Positions 12,428 to 24,536 of a stretch of 64,000 bases of DNA are shown here, piece after piece. The stretch comes from Caprella mutica. Lineage: Eukaryota > Arthropoda > Malacostraca > Amphipoda > Caprellidae. The translations under genes were made by a program, and so were the position numbers. The stretch spans positions 1 to 64,000 of the forward strand of contig CANNZV010000501.1 in the NCBI GenBank assembly GCA_947561585.1, read 5' to 3'. Positions within the stretch are counted from its first letter, which is position 1. Each line of letters opens with the position of its first letter. Below the pieces are notes generated by a model. The model saw only the letters and a list, made by a program, of their open reading frames with translations. It did no database searches and was not told the DNA's origin.

Positions 12428-12686
12428 CCAGTTTGTATTTGTTGCACTGAAATAAATTTGACTTTTTCAAAAATCTGAGAAATAGCTGCCAACATTTTTC
12501 ATCAATTTGTCTAGTCCTCCAACATTTTTCCAGTATCTCTTCTAAAAAGTAATGGTAATCCGTAATATAGGAATTAAAGGCTAAATATCCTCCGACAGGC
12601 GACATTGGACTTGGAGGAAATTTTTTATTAGAAAAATTGAATATCTCCCGAGATATCATTGGAATTTACCACCAAATACAATCTGG
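12428..12686 (-). mobile_element. hAT-like MITE, copy 2
   Basis: A 259 bp copy in reverse orientation, starting CCAGTTTGTATTT and ending AAATACAATCTGG. It is flanked by a perfect 8 bp duplication TCAAAGTA (12420-12427, 12687-12694). It abuts the second copy of repeat R1. Confidence 0.75.
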
Positions 12687-13230
12687 TCAAAGTATGGACA
12701 ACGTCGCCAGTGTATTAGCAACTTTTGAGGGGTGAAAACCGTGAAATAAATTGAAAAACAAGTGAATAAGTTAATAACTAGTAAATCACTCATAAAATAG
12801 TCTCAAGAGATACACATGCATCAGACATGCCAGACTGTATTTTGTGGTAAATTCCACCAACATGTCTGTGGAATTTTTTCCCTTTGAAAATAATATTCTG
12901 GCAAAGTCGGTCGTTTTTTTAGCTATTTATTCCTAAGTTACCATTAATTTTCTGTGAAAAAATGAGCAAAATTTTGGTGGATCAGACAAATTACTGGAAA
13001 TTTATAGTGGATTTTCTTCAGCTTTTTGAAAAAGTCAGTGAAATTTTGTGCACCAAATACTGACTGGCAGACATGAAGCACAACTTAGTCTGCACAAGGA
13101 TATTTACAGGTGTAAAATCTTCACTAGGAAGTCAAATTTCTTCTTTAAAGTAGCCTATCTTAAATGTGACGACCTGGATCCATTTTCTCACTAAACTGGC
13201 GACTTTCCTGCCACACTTTTAAACATGGTT
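12687..13230 (+). repeat. Dispersed repeat R1, second copy, interrupted
   Basis: Matches 1436-1703 but is split by the hAT-like MITE at 12830-13067. Removing the MITE and one CAGACATG restores collinearity with the first copy. Confidence 0.75.
12830..13067 (+). mobile_element. hAT-like MITE, copy 3
   Basis: A 238 bp copy starting CCAGACTGTATTTT and ending AAATACTGACTGG, flanked by a perfect 8 bp duplication CAGACATG (12822-12829, 13068-13075). The uninterrupted R1 copy at 1436-1703 shows the empty site, so boundaries are secure. Confidence 0.85.
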
Positions 13231-13445
13231 TTCAGATTTTGTGCACCAAATACAGACTGGATTTTTGGATACTGAAGCCAGTGTGCATTTGAATGATTTG
13301 ATGATCATAATCATATCAACTGACAATTAGGAAGATTGAAAATTTGAACTAAACTTCAGAAACATTCTATTTTGATCATTCATATATTTACTGATTATAT
13401 TGATGTTTTCCATTATATATTGTAATTTGTAAGTTACTCAATTTA

Positions 13446-13855
13446 GGTACTATCAGTCCATTCTTTATGCAACATTGGAAGTTAATTAATTAACTGTATT
13501 ATACTTCTATTAAGTAACTGGTATCGGACTTGGTAGCGGTATCGGTCACCAGAATTTTAAAGTAACTGTAATTGGTACTGGTATCAGTTACTAATATGTT
13601 ATCAGTGTATCTCTAATAAATTTACTATCAGTCTGTTCTTTTTGCAACATTGTAAGCTATTTAATTTACTATCAGTCCGTCCTTTTTGCAACATTGGAAG
13701 TTAATTAATTAACTGTATTATACTTTTAAAAAGTAACTAGCATCGGACTTGGTATCGGTTACTAATATGGTATCGGTGCATATCTAATTAATTTATTATC
13801 AGTCCGTTCTTTTCGCAACATCGGAAGTTATTTAATTTACTATCGGTCTGTTCAA
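13446..13855. repeat. Irregular tandem repeat (CTATCAGTCCGTTC unit)
   Basis: Five imperfect copies of a unit containing CTATCAGTCCGTTCTTTTTGC begin near 13450, 13622, 13668, 13793 and 13840. Two copies also share AAGTTAATTAATTAACTG and a following segment with ATCGGACTTGG. Spacing varies between about 45 and 170 bp. Confidence 0.6.
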
Positions 13856-14534
13856 ATATCTTTCAATCAGTTAGCTTATCAAATAAATTCTGATTTTTAT
13901 GCCTAGCTATTGCTTATTGGTGAAATTTTGATTAATTTATTAATTCAAGTAGCTATCATTATATAATATTAGTCATTAATATAATTGTATTTTTATGTAT
14001 ATAAATCTATGAAATCAAAATTATGTTTATATGCTATACAGGGTTGGCAAGGTAGGTTTCCCCCAAAGTGGGGAAACTGAAAACCATTTTTGGGGAAACC
14101 TAAATGAGCTATTCTTGTTACTTATCCAAGGGCTTAATGATGTCTGTATCCTCCTTTGATTTATAATTAATAACTACTTTCCCAATCAACATAGCTAAAA
14201 TTCCAATGACTTAGCTAGAATATTACTCTTAAAGGAAAAAGTTCCACCTATAAGTCACAGTTGGTGGAATTTTTAATGAATTATAGTCTGGGCTATGTCA
14301 AATCTAAATGACTGAGTGCGTCTTGCAGTGCCTGTTAACGTTTCTAGTATAATTCTTATTAATAAAGATGAAATTGATTTTGTTTTTATTAAATACTTTT
14401 ATTTAATTGAATAGTGATAACAGTTTAAATTATTTTTCATGTTTAAGGTGTTGGTGGCAATGCTCTTTGTACTACTTTATTTCTATTTTAATCCTTAATG
14501 AAGATCTAAATGTTAATTTTCTTTATTATTTCAG

Positions 14535-14683
14535 TTATGATCCTTGATGTCTGTATTCTGAACACCCATCAGCATGGCTGCTCCACCCCACCCCACTCAA
14601 CAGCAAATAGAATGGCGAATGTAGCTACAGCTTATTCGACACCTGGATATGACATCGATAGTCCTACTGCAGGAGAGATAAAT
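14535..14683 (+). other. Possible internal exon
   Basis: A 149-base stretch preceded by a pyrimidine-rich acceptor ending TTTCAG (to 14534) and followed by GTAAGAT, a good donor (from 14684). One frame is open across it, encoding Ser/Thr/Pro-rich sequence with phrases such as STANRMAN and TPGYDIDSPT. I do not recognise the protein. It lies in the candidate DNA transposon and could belong to the same gene as the ORF at 11138-11485. Confidence 0.35.
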
Positions 14684-15039
14684 GTAAGATGATGTACATT
14701 CAATGATTAACAGTCTTGGTGCTCATGATGTAACCTATTGAGATCCATGGTACCTTGTCTGTTGTTATTTGTGTACATCTCTTAACTGAACTACAAGCAG
14801 TTTCTTCATGAAAACACACATCGCTAAATATATTTCACTTGATAAGTGTAAGTATTGCAACATGAATTACTTACTTGAATCCATCAATGTATATATTTTT
14901 TGAATTATTTAAATAGCTTCCATTTTTTTCATTATTTATCTAATTTTAACATTGTTACAGCTCTTCATACTATCAAAAACCAGATGATGGATTTCTTACT
15001 TTTAATATTGTGTAGTACTTAACTACAATACATGTCAGT

Positions 15040-15420
15040 ATTAAATATTTCCCCAAAGTTATGGTAATATTGGAGTTATAAATATATGTTACCACAATAT
15101 TGTGTAGTAATTAAATACAATACTGTCCCAATGTTGGAGCAATATTGTAGTTGATATTGGGTAAATAATGTACAAAATATTGCCCCAATATTGTATAGTA
15201 CTTATATACAATATTGGGACAATACTGTCCCAATATTGGGGCAATACTGTCTCAATATCACCCCAATATTGGGGCAATATTGTGGTTAATATTGGGGCAA
15301 CACTGTACACAATATCGCCCCAAGATTACAAATCCGAGTATTGGGGCAATATTAGGATTGATATTGCCTCAATATTGGACACAATATTGGGGCAATATTG
15401 TCCCAATAAATTTTGCTACG
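15040..15420. repeat. Right subterminal AATATT array
   Basis: About a dozen imperfect copies of CCAATATTGGGGCAATATTG and its complement. Open frames here on both strands (reading as repeats of QYWGNI or similar) are by-products of the repeat and should not be taken as genes. Confidence 0.7.
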
Positions 15421-15424
15421 TGGG

Positions 15425-15797
15425 AAATTGCAATGCGTTTTCTATGCATCTCTATTGTCCGCCATAAGTGGCCATTAGTTTTCTATGAATCTCTGAGTCT
15501 ATTTAGTAAATAAGTTGCATTTCATTGAAGAGGAGTTCTACCATTACAACTCTAAAACATCTATATAAAAGGCATAGAAGTAAACCACCCTGATATCCTG
15601 TATAATGAATAGATTTAAAAAAAAGTATTTATTCATTGAAGTCTCCCATGAATAGGCCAGTTTTCTATTCATCTAGAGTAAACTAGTTGAAGTTCACTAT
15701 ATAGGAGTTCTACTTTGGTCAGTTTAAGAGTTTTTCATGGTGACCTATTAAAATGTTTAACAGTATTTTGCTCAACATTACTAAATATAATTTTCCA
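15425..15797. other. No gene; outer inverted repeat relic
   Basis: Contains GAGGAGTTCTAC at about 15531, the counterpart of GTAGAACTCCTC near 10040, and a second similar phrase near 15704. Otherwise AT-rich and featureless. Confidence 0.4.
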
Positions 15798-16230
15798 ATT
15801 CTTCAGTCAGTACTGAAGCCAGACCATTTACCTAGTTTTTTCTGTTTCACATGCATTACTATAGCTTGATAATTTCCAATCTAAATTAATTCTTCAGTCA
15901 GTACTGAAGCCAGACAATTTACCTAGTTTTTTTTTTCTATCTTTTTCATATGCATGACTATAGCTGGACATTTTCCATTCTAAATTAATTCTTCAGTCAG
16001 TACTGAAGCCTGACCATTTACCTAGTTTTTTCTATTTATTATGCATGACTATAGCTTGACATTTTCCATTCTAAATTAATTCTTCAGTCAGTACTGAAGC
16101 CTGACCGTTCTTTTTTATAATATGATATATAATAGTATAATATTGAAAAGATAAATAGAGGAAATGGTCAGGTTTCAGTACAAACTGAAGAATTAAGATA
16201 CTAGAATGGGAAATTATTAGGCTATAGTAG
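15798..16230. repeat. Stem-loop tandem repeat, 90-99 bp unit
   Basis: Four units begin AATTCTTCAGTCAGTACTG at 15798, 15888, 15987 and 16079. Each contains the hairpin CTTCAGT-CAGT-ACTGAAG (7 bp stem, 4-base loop), followed by GACCATTTACCTAGTTTTTT. An inverted, diverged copy lies at about 16160-16230. The array sits next to the Rep-like pseudogene; I see no nonanucleotide of a viral replication origin in it. Confidence 0.65.
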
Positions 16231-16469
16231 TGAATTTATAATTGGAAAAATTAATTAGATGTCAGAGATTCAGTAACTGAAAAAGAACTTTAATTCATCA
16301 ATTGACAGAGTACAAATAAAGAAAACTAAATTTATTAGTAAATTCCACAATTAAGACCTTTTCACTTTCTTCTTCCCAAATGAAGTGCCCAGTCGAAGAA
16401 TGAATCGTCGAAATCTGAATCATCAAAAAGATCCAATTCTGGTACAGGTTTGACAGTTCTCTTTGATCT

Positions 16470-16712
16470 TTATGGTTTGAAGGGAAGACTTATTGATTTC
16501 AGATTACTGAAGGATAGTGCATACTTTGCTGACGATGAGCCACCAGAAGTCATCGTCTCTGAATGTTGTGAGGATTCTATTTCTGCAACAACTTCTGGTC
16601 TTTCATAAATCGTGTATAATTCTCCCATTACTTGGATTTTTCGAAATATTCCTTAGAAAGCTTTGTTTGAGTACCTAGCTGTGAATGGTAGAGAATGGCA
16701 CCTTGGCTGTAT
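16470..16712 (-). other. Possible 3' exon region downstream of Rep-like gene
   Basis: On the minus strand a pyrimidine-rich tract ending GTTTTCAG (to 16713) is a plausible splice acceptor for the donor at 17188. If used, the Rep frame would continue for about a dozen codons and stop. Another frame begins at an ATG near 16632 and runs about 52 codons (phrases MGELYTIYERPEV and SISLPFKP), ending near 16476. Whether any of this is translated is unknown; I recognise no domain. The stretches 16231-16469 and 16713-17189 hold nothing else. Confidence 0.3.
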
Positions 16713-17189
16713 CTGAAAACACTAAAATTTAAACTTACTGAAAGAAATTAAATATTTTCTGAGAAAAAAAACAATAGACTCAAATTTGTATTTGTGCTAT
16801 GTCAAATTTCTATTTTGAACCAATTAAATATATTAATTAAAAACAACATGTACCGTATGTCCCACAAAAAACTACACTATTTTAAAATTTAACAAGCTTG
16901 TTATAAATATAAGAAATATATTTAGTCCTTTTCATTAATAAATTCAAGGTTTATAATTATTCATTATTATGCTTGCAAATTCTAATTATTTTTTTTTCAC
17001 TAGAATTAGCAAGCAAAGTAATGCATGGAAATTAAATCATTGTATTAAAGATTTGGAAAACAATATATTTATTTCTATTTTTAAGGAAAGTTTATTTAAT
17101 TTCTGAATAAAGTACTTGTGGAACTCGCTATATACAAACTTAATTTTGTAAATATTAACATAAATTTGACTATATATTAAAAACATACC

Positions 17190-17471
17190 TGATTCAATTC
17201 CGCACTGCTCTTTGGTGAAATCCCCAATATGGGAAAAGTTCCCACTTTTAGTACAATACCGGAAATTTACCAGAGCACTTTCACGGGCACAGTCCCAAAA
17301 GGCAAAACCAAAGATCTTTCGACAGTGCCCCAACTTATATGACCCATCGAATTCAACATAACACTGCAAATGCCTTGTGCCTTCATTGCTAATCTCTTTG
17401 CCCATCACTGCTCTTTTAATTTTGAAAACAGGATTACGAAGATGAGAATTGTAATCCCGTTCAACATCATA
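17190..17471 (-). pseudogene. CRESS-DNA virus Rep-like gene, main part (EVE)
   Basis: On the minus strand an uninterrupted frame of 94 codons enters from the LTR junction at 17471 and runs to 17190. It carries the second and third rolling-circle motifs of a circovirus-like replication initiator: HLQ at about 17372-17364, followed by an aromatic-rich strand, and YCTK at 17258-17247 with the catalytic Tyr and its Lys partner. The intervening pattern of basic and aromatic residues also fits the HUH endonuclease fold. Rep proteins normally have about 300 residues with an SF3 helicase domain; none is visible here. The first 15 codons, with motif I, lie at 28637-28681 beyond the LTR retrotransposon. 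After 17190 the frame meets GTATGT, a strong splice-donor-like sequence. The homology call rests on motif recognition by eye. Confidence 0.8.
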
Positions 17472-17476
17472 GTTAT
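17472..17476. repeat. Target-site duplication GTTAT (left)
   Basis: Five-base GTTAT directly before the left LTR, repeated directly after the right LTR at 28637-28641. Confidence 0.85.
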
Positions 17477-18716
17477 TATTAAATTGCCCTTTTCCTATGG
17501 GATTGATAGTAAATTATCACCTATTTTCTAAGTAGATGAGGCTTGTTAATAAACTTATCCCATAGGGCAAAATAAGTCTCCGGGTTCTTTAACAATTATT
17601 TGTATTTCTTAACTTGAAGAGACTTGGAGGTAATTGATTGAATTCTATTAAACTGACAAATGACTAAACGGTAAAAGTTTTTAGGAAGTAAATTAAACAC
17701 AAGGAAGTTTTAAATGGGTGTACTTATATTAAAGTTCGAATAGTACAGAGTTCTAAGACTTACGCACAAGTCTTTAAATAACACAACACAAGTTTTAAAT
17801 AAACTAGCGGTTGAGTAAACTTAAGGGTTTTAAATAAACAAGGGTCTGAGTTGCCAACTCACGACACCCGTGGATGGACAAGTCCGACCAGACTTGGTCC
17901 GACCAACCAGTCTTCAAGAGACCATCGCGAACTATGAACACTTTAGTTAGGTGTCAATGGTATTTAAAGGATGAACTGGAGAGTCCAACCTTCCAGTGAG
18001 TGAATAAACTTCTGTTAAGGTACTGATAGTACTTTTCAAAGATGTTTTTCTACTCACTGCAGATAGAAATAACACACAATGCATTATTCAAATTTAACAC
18101 GCTAGTGGTAATGGCTTTCTATACGATTAACATATAGATTGATCAGATTTACTAAAAGTTCATTTTAGTGAAACCTGATTTACTAATAAACATCCAAATT
18201 TAAGCATACTATTTCAGAGTCCTGTTTAACCTATACATGATCAGAAATGTTACAAGTTCCTAACTATTAATTAAGTATTTCAATTAGAATAATTGAAGTA
18301 CTTACTTAATTCTTTTTAAATTAATTAAGTATTAATTTCAATTCTATCTATAGAAAAAGAACTCAATATTCTAAGTTGTATAACTGATTTACAAAGTTCA
18401 TGAAGTTATATAACTTAGTACAAATTATAAAGTTATATTCTGAGTTACAAGTTATAGCTCTGGGTTACAAGTTATAAAGTTATGTTCTGAAGTTACAAGT
18501 TATATTAGCGGCTTACATCAAAGCTATTCGTTTATAATTATATTCGAGCTCCTAGCGAGAATAACATGACCATAAATTTAAATAGCATTTCCTTCTAATG
18601 AACAGTGTACAAGATTAAAAAGATTATGTCTGATTAAATGATTATCAAATTATAGAAATTGAAAGATTAAGTAAAAATACAAGTTCAGCGTATTAACAAT
18701 CTTTCTATTGTTAATA
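17477..18716 (-). repeat. LTR element B, 3' LTR (left)
   Basis: 1240 bp, starting TATTAAATTGCCC and ending TTGTTAATA. The ends form the inverted repeat TATTAA/TTAATA, not the usual TG/CA. It contains a small internal repeat around AGTTACAAGTTATA (about 18360-18510). Confidence 0.9.
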
Positions 18717-18732
18717 TCACTCCCCCCTTCAT
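18717..18732 (-). promoter_or_regulatory. Polypurine tract of element B
   Basis: Read on the minus strand, GAAGGGGGGAGTGA directly precedes the 3' LTR, where the second-strand primer of a retrotransposon is expected. Confidence 0.75.
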
Positions 18733-19697
18733 GTTTCAACCGACTTGTCGGTTGAATTTCAATTTCTAAACCCTTATTATCGAAATCCAATCGAAAAAAT
18801 ATCCTAACAAATTTCGAACAACACTCGGAAAACATCCTATGAAATTTCTTAAAATTTCTAAGTCCGAAACACAAATTATATCTATTAAAACAAAAGAAAT
18901 TTAATCACTCGATTCATGTATTATGAATTTCAGATTAAAATTTGATCTGCTAAATAGATCAGTCTTTTCATCATAAAATTTGTGTGTACAAAAATATGAT
19001 GACAAGACAATTCCTATCATATATGTAATCATGAATTCTACCTCTGGTCAAGATATTAAATCAAAATAGAGTAAAAATTTATAAGTTATTCTACTCATAT
19101 TCAGAAACATACATCAAAAATATATTTTCATTTTATGGAATTTTTTTAACTAATAAAGATATTCAAATATCTAACCTTGTTTATAATTATTCAAAATTGA
19201 ACCTGAAATCCCATTTCAATTAGTTCTAAAATTCAAAACATGAAACATCAAATTATAAATCTCAAATTCAATTTGAACAATCATAAAACTTCAATCTATT
19301 ACTGCTAAATTTATATTTTAATTTTTTTAAATAAAAGTAACCATTACCTTTCTAAAAATTAAATATTTATGTTCTCGTTTCTTAAACACTTAAATGGAAA
19401 TAGTATCCAGGTGAATGTCTAGTCATTGAAAACACCCTTAAAGTTTTTCTTCAAAATATAAAGTTCGTTTAATACTTTACTGCAATATAGTCCAACTATA
19501 AACATCTTACTTTCATTCAAGCACCAATATTATAATGCTTACAAATAAGATTATCAATAAAATCTAAGCATACGATTATAATATTTCTACTATTATTATA
19601 TCTTCTACTTCAAGCATCGTAATTTGAAACGTCGGAAATAAAGTTAAGTAATTTTCAAATGAAATTAATTTCAAAATCAATAGAGATTAATTACTTT

Positions 19698-19866
19698 TCA
19701 TATTTCCAATGAATATAATCTATAATCAATAGAACTTAGTTAACTTTCATATCTCAAATGAATATAATCTATAGTCAATAGAACTTAGTTAACTTTTATA
19801 TCTCAAATGAATATAAGCTATAGTCAATAGAACTTAATTAACTTTTATATCTCAAATGAATATAAT
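19698..19866. repeat. 56 bp tandem repeat, three copies
   Basis: Units contain TCAATAGAACTTAGTTAAC and ATCTCAAATGAATATAA, with a period of about 56 bp and a few substitutions. Confidence 0.7.
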
Positions 19867-22385
19867 CTTACATCAAAATCGAAACTTCATTATAGTTTAT
19901 TCTAATTCCAAAATATTCATTTCAGAATATATGAGTATAACTAAATTCGTTATTACTTATCTTAAACTTCTCTTTTCTTAAACTATGGTTATATATGTTA
20001 TGTAATATCATATGAGCTATATTATTGGTTAGTATTCATCTATACTATTGTTAGCTTTACATAACTTATTTTTATTCGTATTGAATAAACATATTCAGAT
20101 TTCGTTTAAAATATTCAATGAAATTAAAAGTTACTTTAAATCAAATGTTCAACTTCGAAATCTGTAAACTATCAAATGAAATCTTAAGTAATCCTTTAAA
20201 GAATTAATTTTCAAATAAACATCAATGATTAAATGCTCATAACCTGAATGTTTCAATAAGCAATTAGTATATAAACTTTCTTTAAAGTAAATTCAAAGTA
20301 TAGAAATCTAAGATAATTGGACTAAAGTAATAATCCAAAATTTAGAATAATAAGATCAAGGTGAAATGATCTAAATGTGTCGGTACCATCAGAGAAGACT
20401 TCTCAAAGTAGGTACATGAGAGTTGAAGCCCCCATGTTCATTCTCCTCCTTCAGAATGAATGGTTCCCTCAGGTTATCGGGCATTGGTTTGTGACGTCAC
20501 CAAGTATGACTGCGAAGTCGTCACCAAGTATGATTGTGAAGTCATCATCAAGTATGACTGTGAAGTCATCACCAAGTATGCTCCACTGATCAGCCTTCTC
20601 GTCACCAGGCGTAGCTCGGCTTATCCTTTTCGGATCAACAAGTTACTGGTGTTGGATTGGTCCAACATCTGGTTTGTTATTGCTCTGCTCCAGTTTCTCG
20701 AGAGATGTTTTTCAAGTTTTGGAAATAAAAATAAATCAGCATTAATTTAAGTATAATTAGGATTATATTTTTACCTAACTATTACTTTTAGACTTACAGT
20801 TGAAGGATAATATTACTATTTTACCATTGCTAAAACATGATTGTTTTAATTATTTCCAAAATTTTGTACAATGATTCTACAAAATTCTTTAATATTATAG
20901 TATTGTTATAATCCTTCAAGTAATATCATAGTTTGATAATATATATCTCACATAACATTTATTTCAAAATATACCTCATTCAGTTTACAATACATATTCC
21001 TATTATTATAAAACTGTAAAGAAGGGGTTAGTTTATATATATAACATATTTTTCACTTAAAACTAGGTTCATGAAAATCTTGGACACAATCAAAACTGTT
21101 ATGTTTATTTTTATTGTTACGTTACTCTACAAGATTTTCACTTATAGTGATAAATTCATAGTAAAATCAAGTAATTCACCTTCAACCGATGTCTTGCCCA
21201 TAACGTCAGATCGTCAGATGGATGGGGTTCATTGCTTTTGGTTAGCCTCCTTTACGTGTGTTTCTGCAATTACAGGTGAACTTTACTAGCTTATTCAAGA
21301 AACTTACATCTTACATAGATTATTTATCTACTATTACATTACATTTCATCAATAATTATAAGTGTTAGTCAACATAATTTTCTTAATTACTCTTAACTTA
21401 CAAACACACAGTTATTTATATATATTTTATGTTTCACTAAACATCAATGCATTATATATATAATTTACATTTCTTTAAACATCAGTGTATATTGTAGTTA
21501 CCCTGAAGAGTTAATGTTATTGATCTAACCATTGAAAGAAATTAATTGAACACAAACTATGTCGTTTTTTAGCTATTCATTATATTTCGTTATGTTCCTT
21601 TTATAATCATAAATTCTCGTACAGAATTAAATTTCATTAATTTTTTTCATTTGTTTTAACTCAGGTTTAATGTATTCATTTACTTTTTCAAGTAATAATT
21701 TAAATATCATCAAGATTCTTGTTATCATTAAACTCAATACTCAAAAATATTTTCGTAATTCCCATTTATCACTAAAGAGCCTTTTACTCTTATTTCAGTA
21801 TCATTAAACTTTTCAACAGTTTTCTTTATATTGAATCCATACATTATTTATTAAATTATTTAACTGTCCCTTTTAAACTCAAACTTTTTAATTACATTTA
21901 AACTGCTATACTGAGTTTAATTAATAAATTCATATACGTAACATGAACGTATTTTACAATTCATTTACATTTATTTTTATGAAATAAATCCGTTCTATTC
22001 GATCGCTTTTATTATTTACGATTTCATTTTAATCCTTTTTATACTCATGTAAAATCAACTACATTCATTCTTTTATAAATCTGGAAATATTACGGTTCCC
22101 CCTTGAAATTTTTCTTTAGAAGAAGATTTTCTTCTCAGGGTATTTACTGTACTCTGGTTGACCTTTGAATCTGCAATTACTGTTTTCTCTTAGTAATATT
22201 TACCCTTACAGTTTAGAATGAATATTCTTTATGTATTAGGAATATCCCTTTTTTTTCAAATATCAACATATAATTATTATACATCTTGATTTATAACTTT
22301 CTAATATATTTATCTCACAATTCCATGTATAATCACACTTAATTACACTTCAATTCATTATTGTAATCTTTTTGGGGTCTAATTT

Positions 22386-22565
22386 TATTCTTCATTCTGA
22401 GAGGAATAAATAGAATGTTCCCCTGAGATTATTCTGAAATTCTTAGAGTCTATTGTATTCTTCGTTCTGAGAGGAATAAATAGAATGTTCGCCTAACTTA
22501 TGTTTGGAAATTCTTTAGGGTCTACTTTATTCTTCATTCTGAGAGGAATAAATAGAATGTTCCCC
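22386..22565. repeat. 70 bp tandem repeat, three copies
   Basis: Each unit contains TTCTGAGAGGAATAAATAG followed by AATGTTC; copies begin near 22386, 22456 and 22527. Confidence 0.75.
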
Positions 22566-24536
22566 TTAAGATTGATTCAAACATTTCCTTCATAACAGAA
22601 TGGTTATATATTTATATATTATCATATATAAAAGTTTTAAACGAACTATATTTTTCAGCAATTATTTTATATATCATTGTACATAAACATTAGAATTGAA
22701 GTACATGTATATTATATTGCATGTTTTCATTGTTCATTATACATTCAATAGTATTCGACTATTTATTTAGAATTCATTTCTAAATTTATATATCAAGAAT
22801 TCAGTATCTTTATTTTAATTAACAAGTACAAACATTTTTATTTATCATCTTGAAAATCAAAAATTCAACATAAAATATTACACTTCTATCATAAATAAAA
22901 GAATTCAAATTAAATGTGAGATAATATTAATTGAAATATTTGCTTCGTATCTTGTTATCATTCAAATCATTCGTTAAACTCTCCATTTGTTATGGTGTTT
23001 CAAATATTAGTTCCTGCCACATCTTGGATTGTATAACAATACAGTTCATAGAGAACAGTAGATTGAATTACTTCATGTCATTTAATTATAAATAACTATT
23101 AATTCTTATTCATACATTGTTCTTACAGGTTCTAATTCCCACACAAGTAATAACTTATATAACTTCAGTTCCTCAAATTTATCATATTATTAAATTATGA
23201 TATTACACTTATTTCATGCCATTAATTCCATGATTTTATTTCGACGAAGAACCTGTAACTCATTTATTTATCAAACATTACAGTTATCATTAAAAGAAAT
23301 CATCAAGAGCTCTCTTTCAAACTCATTTATTTATCAAATAATTAATTAAATAATTAATTATTATTTCTGAGTAACCTACTGGAATAATCACATTAATTCC
23401 TATATCTTTTATTCTCCATATAATACTCATTATTTTATTCATATTATATCCTTGCTATCGTCAACTATAGTGTTACTGACTGTACCACCTCGACTAATTT
23501 TAATAGCTCTGTTGACAATAACTACCCACTTGAAAATTTACATCGCTTCCTTCAAGATTACGTTTAGTCTTGACTTTTTACTAGTCAACTATTATAAAAT
23601 CAAGTTTCGTTATATTTTTACATTAAGTTATATTAATATATATATAACGTTTGCTATATTTTATACTTTATTAATAGAAAAATAGTCTGACGATAATTGT
23701 TTTATCTCTTATACATTTATGTTCGATTGCTTGCATTTAATTCACTATTCAAATCAAGTCTTACAATTTAATTATAAAATTCAGCAAATCTTTGCTCTTA
23801 TAGTATTTTCTTTCTCAGAATTATCGTCTGACAAATACAATTGTCTGAATTCATATCGTTTTTTATACGATTATTTCGTTCATATGAACTAATCACCTAT
23901 GTGATTATTTTAAGTTATTATTCGTCACTGGAATAATTACAACAACTTCTTATTTAACAGTTAATTATTTATACTCAATATATATTCAATATACGTAAAC
24001 GGCGTTGAATCTTCCTTATATCGTTGTTTCGTTCATTATTGAGTTACTGGAGATTTTACGTTAAAGCATATAATTATTTAATTACGTTAAACAATAACCT
24101 TTAATCAAATCAATTATTTCTTACTTTTAATTATTACAGGAATATAGTTTGAAACTACATCACATATTGATTATTTAGTATCAAACCTACTTTCCCCTCT
24201 ATGTTACCACATATTACCCGATATTACATTAACTATGGTTAAGCAGTATTAACCTCTAGGTAACTTTAAATCTCATCAAAAATATTCAATATACAATATT
24301 AATATCAAAATAGTCATTTAAATATTCAAGATATATATATATCTACATCATTCCTTGTCAATCTTTAAATCTGTTTCACTCTTTTTATACTGAGTCACAC
24401 CTCTGAGTTTAATATTTACGTTATATCTTATTTACGTTAACTCATTATCTGACTTGATTGTCTTAAATCACTGAAACGATTGACAGGTTCTTCTTTCAAA
24501 CACTGCGATTATTACTATTTGAATAGGAATACATCA

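Larger units (their letters stand above)
10147..15424. mobile_element. Candidate 5.3 kb DNA transposon with subterminal arrays
   Basis: The left end reads CCCAGGTAGCAA followed by ATATTGGGGCAATATTG. The right end, reverse complemented, reads CCCACGTAGCAA followed by TTATTGGGACAATATTG. Both ends continue inward into many imperfect copies of CCAATATTGGGGCAATATTG. Outside the ends, a second imperfect inverted repeat containing GTAGAACTCCTCT (about 10040 and 15530) hints at an older host element. The interior holds a 115-codon ORF, a possible exon and several younger insertions. I found no clear target-site duplication and no recognisable transposase domain, so the element model is an inference. 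Confidence 0.5.

Noticed and set aside
15089..15513. Frames rich in QYWGNI repeats
   Set aside because: Translation of the AATATTGGGGC array on both strands; no domain.
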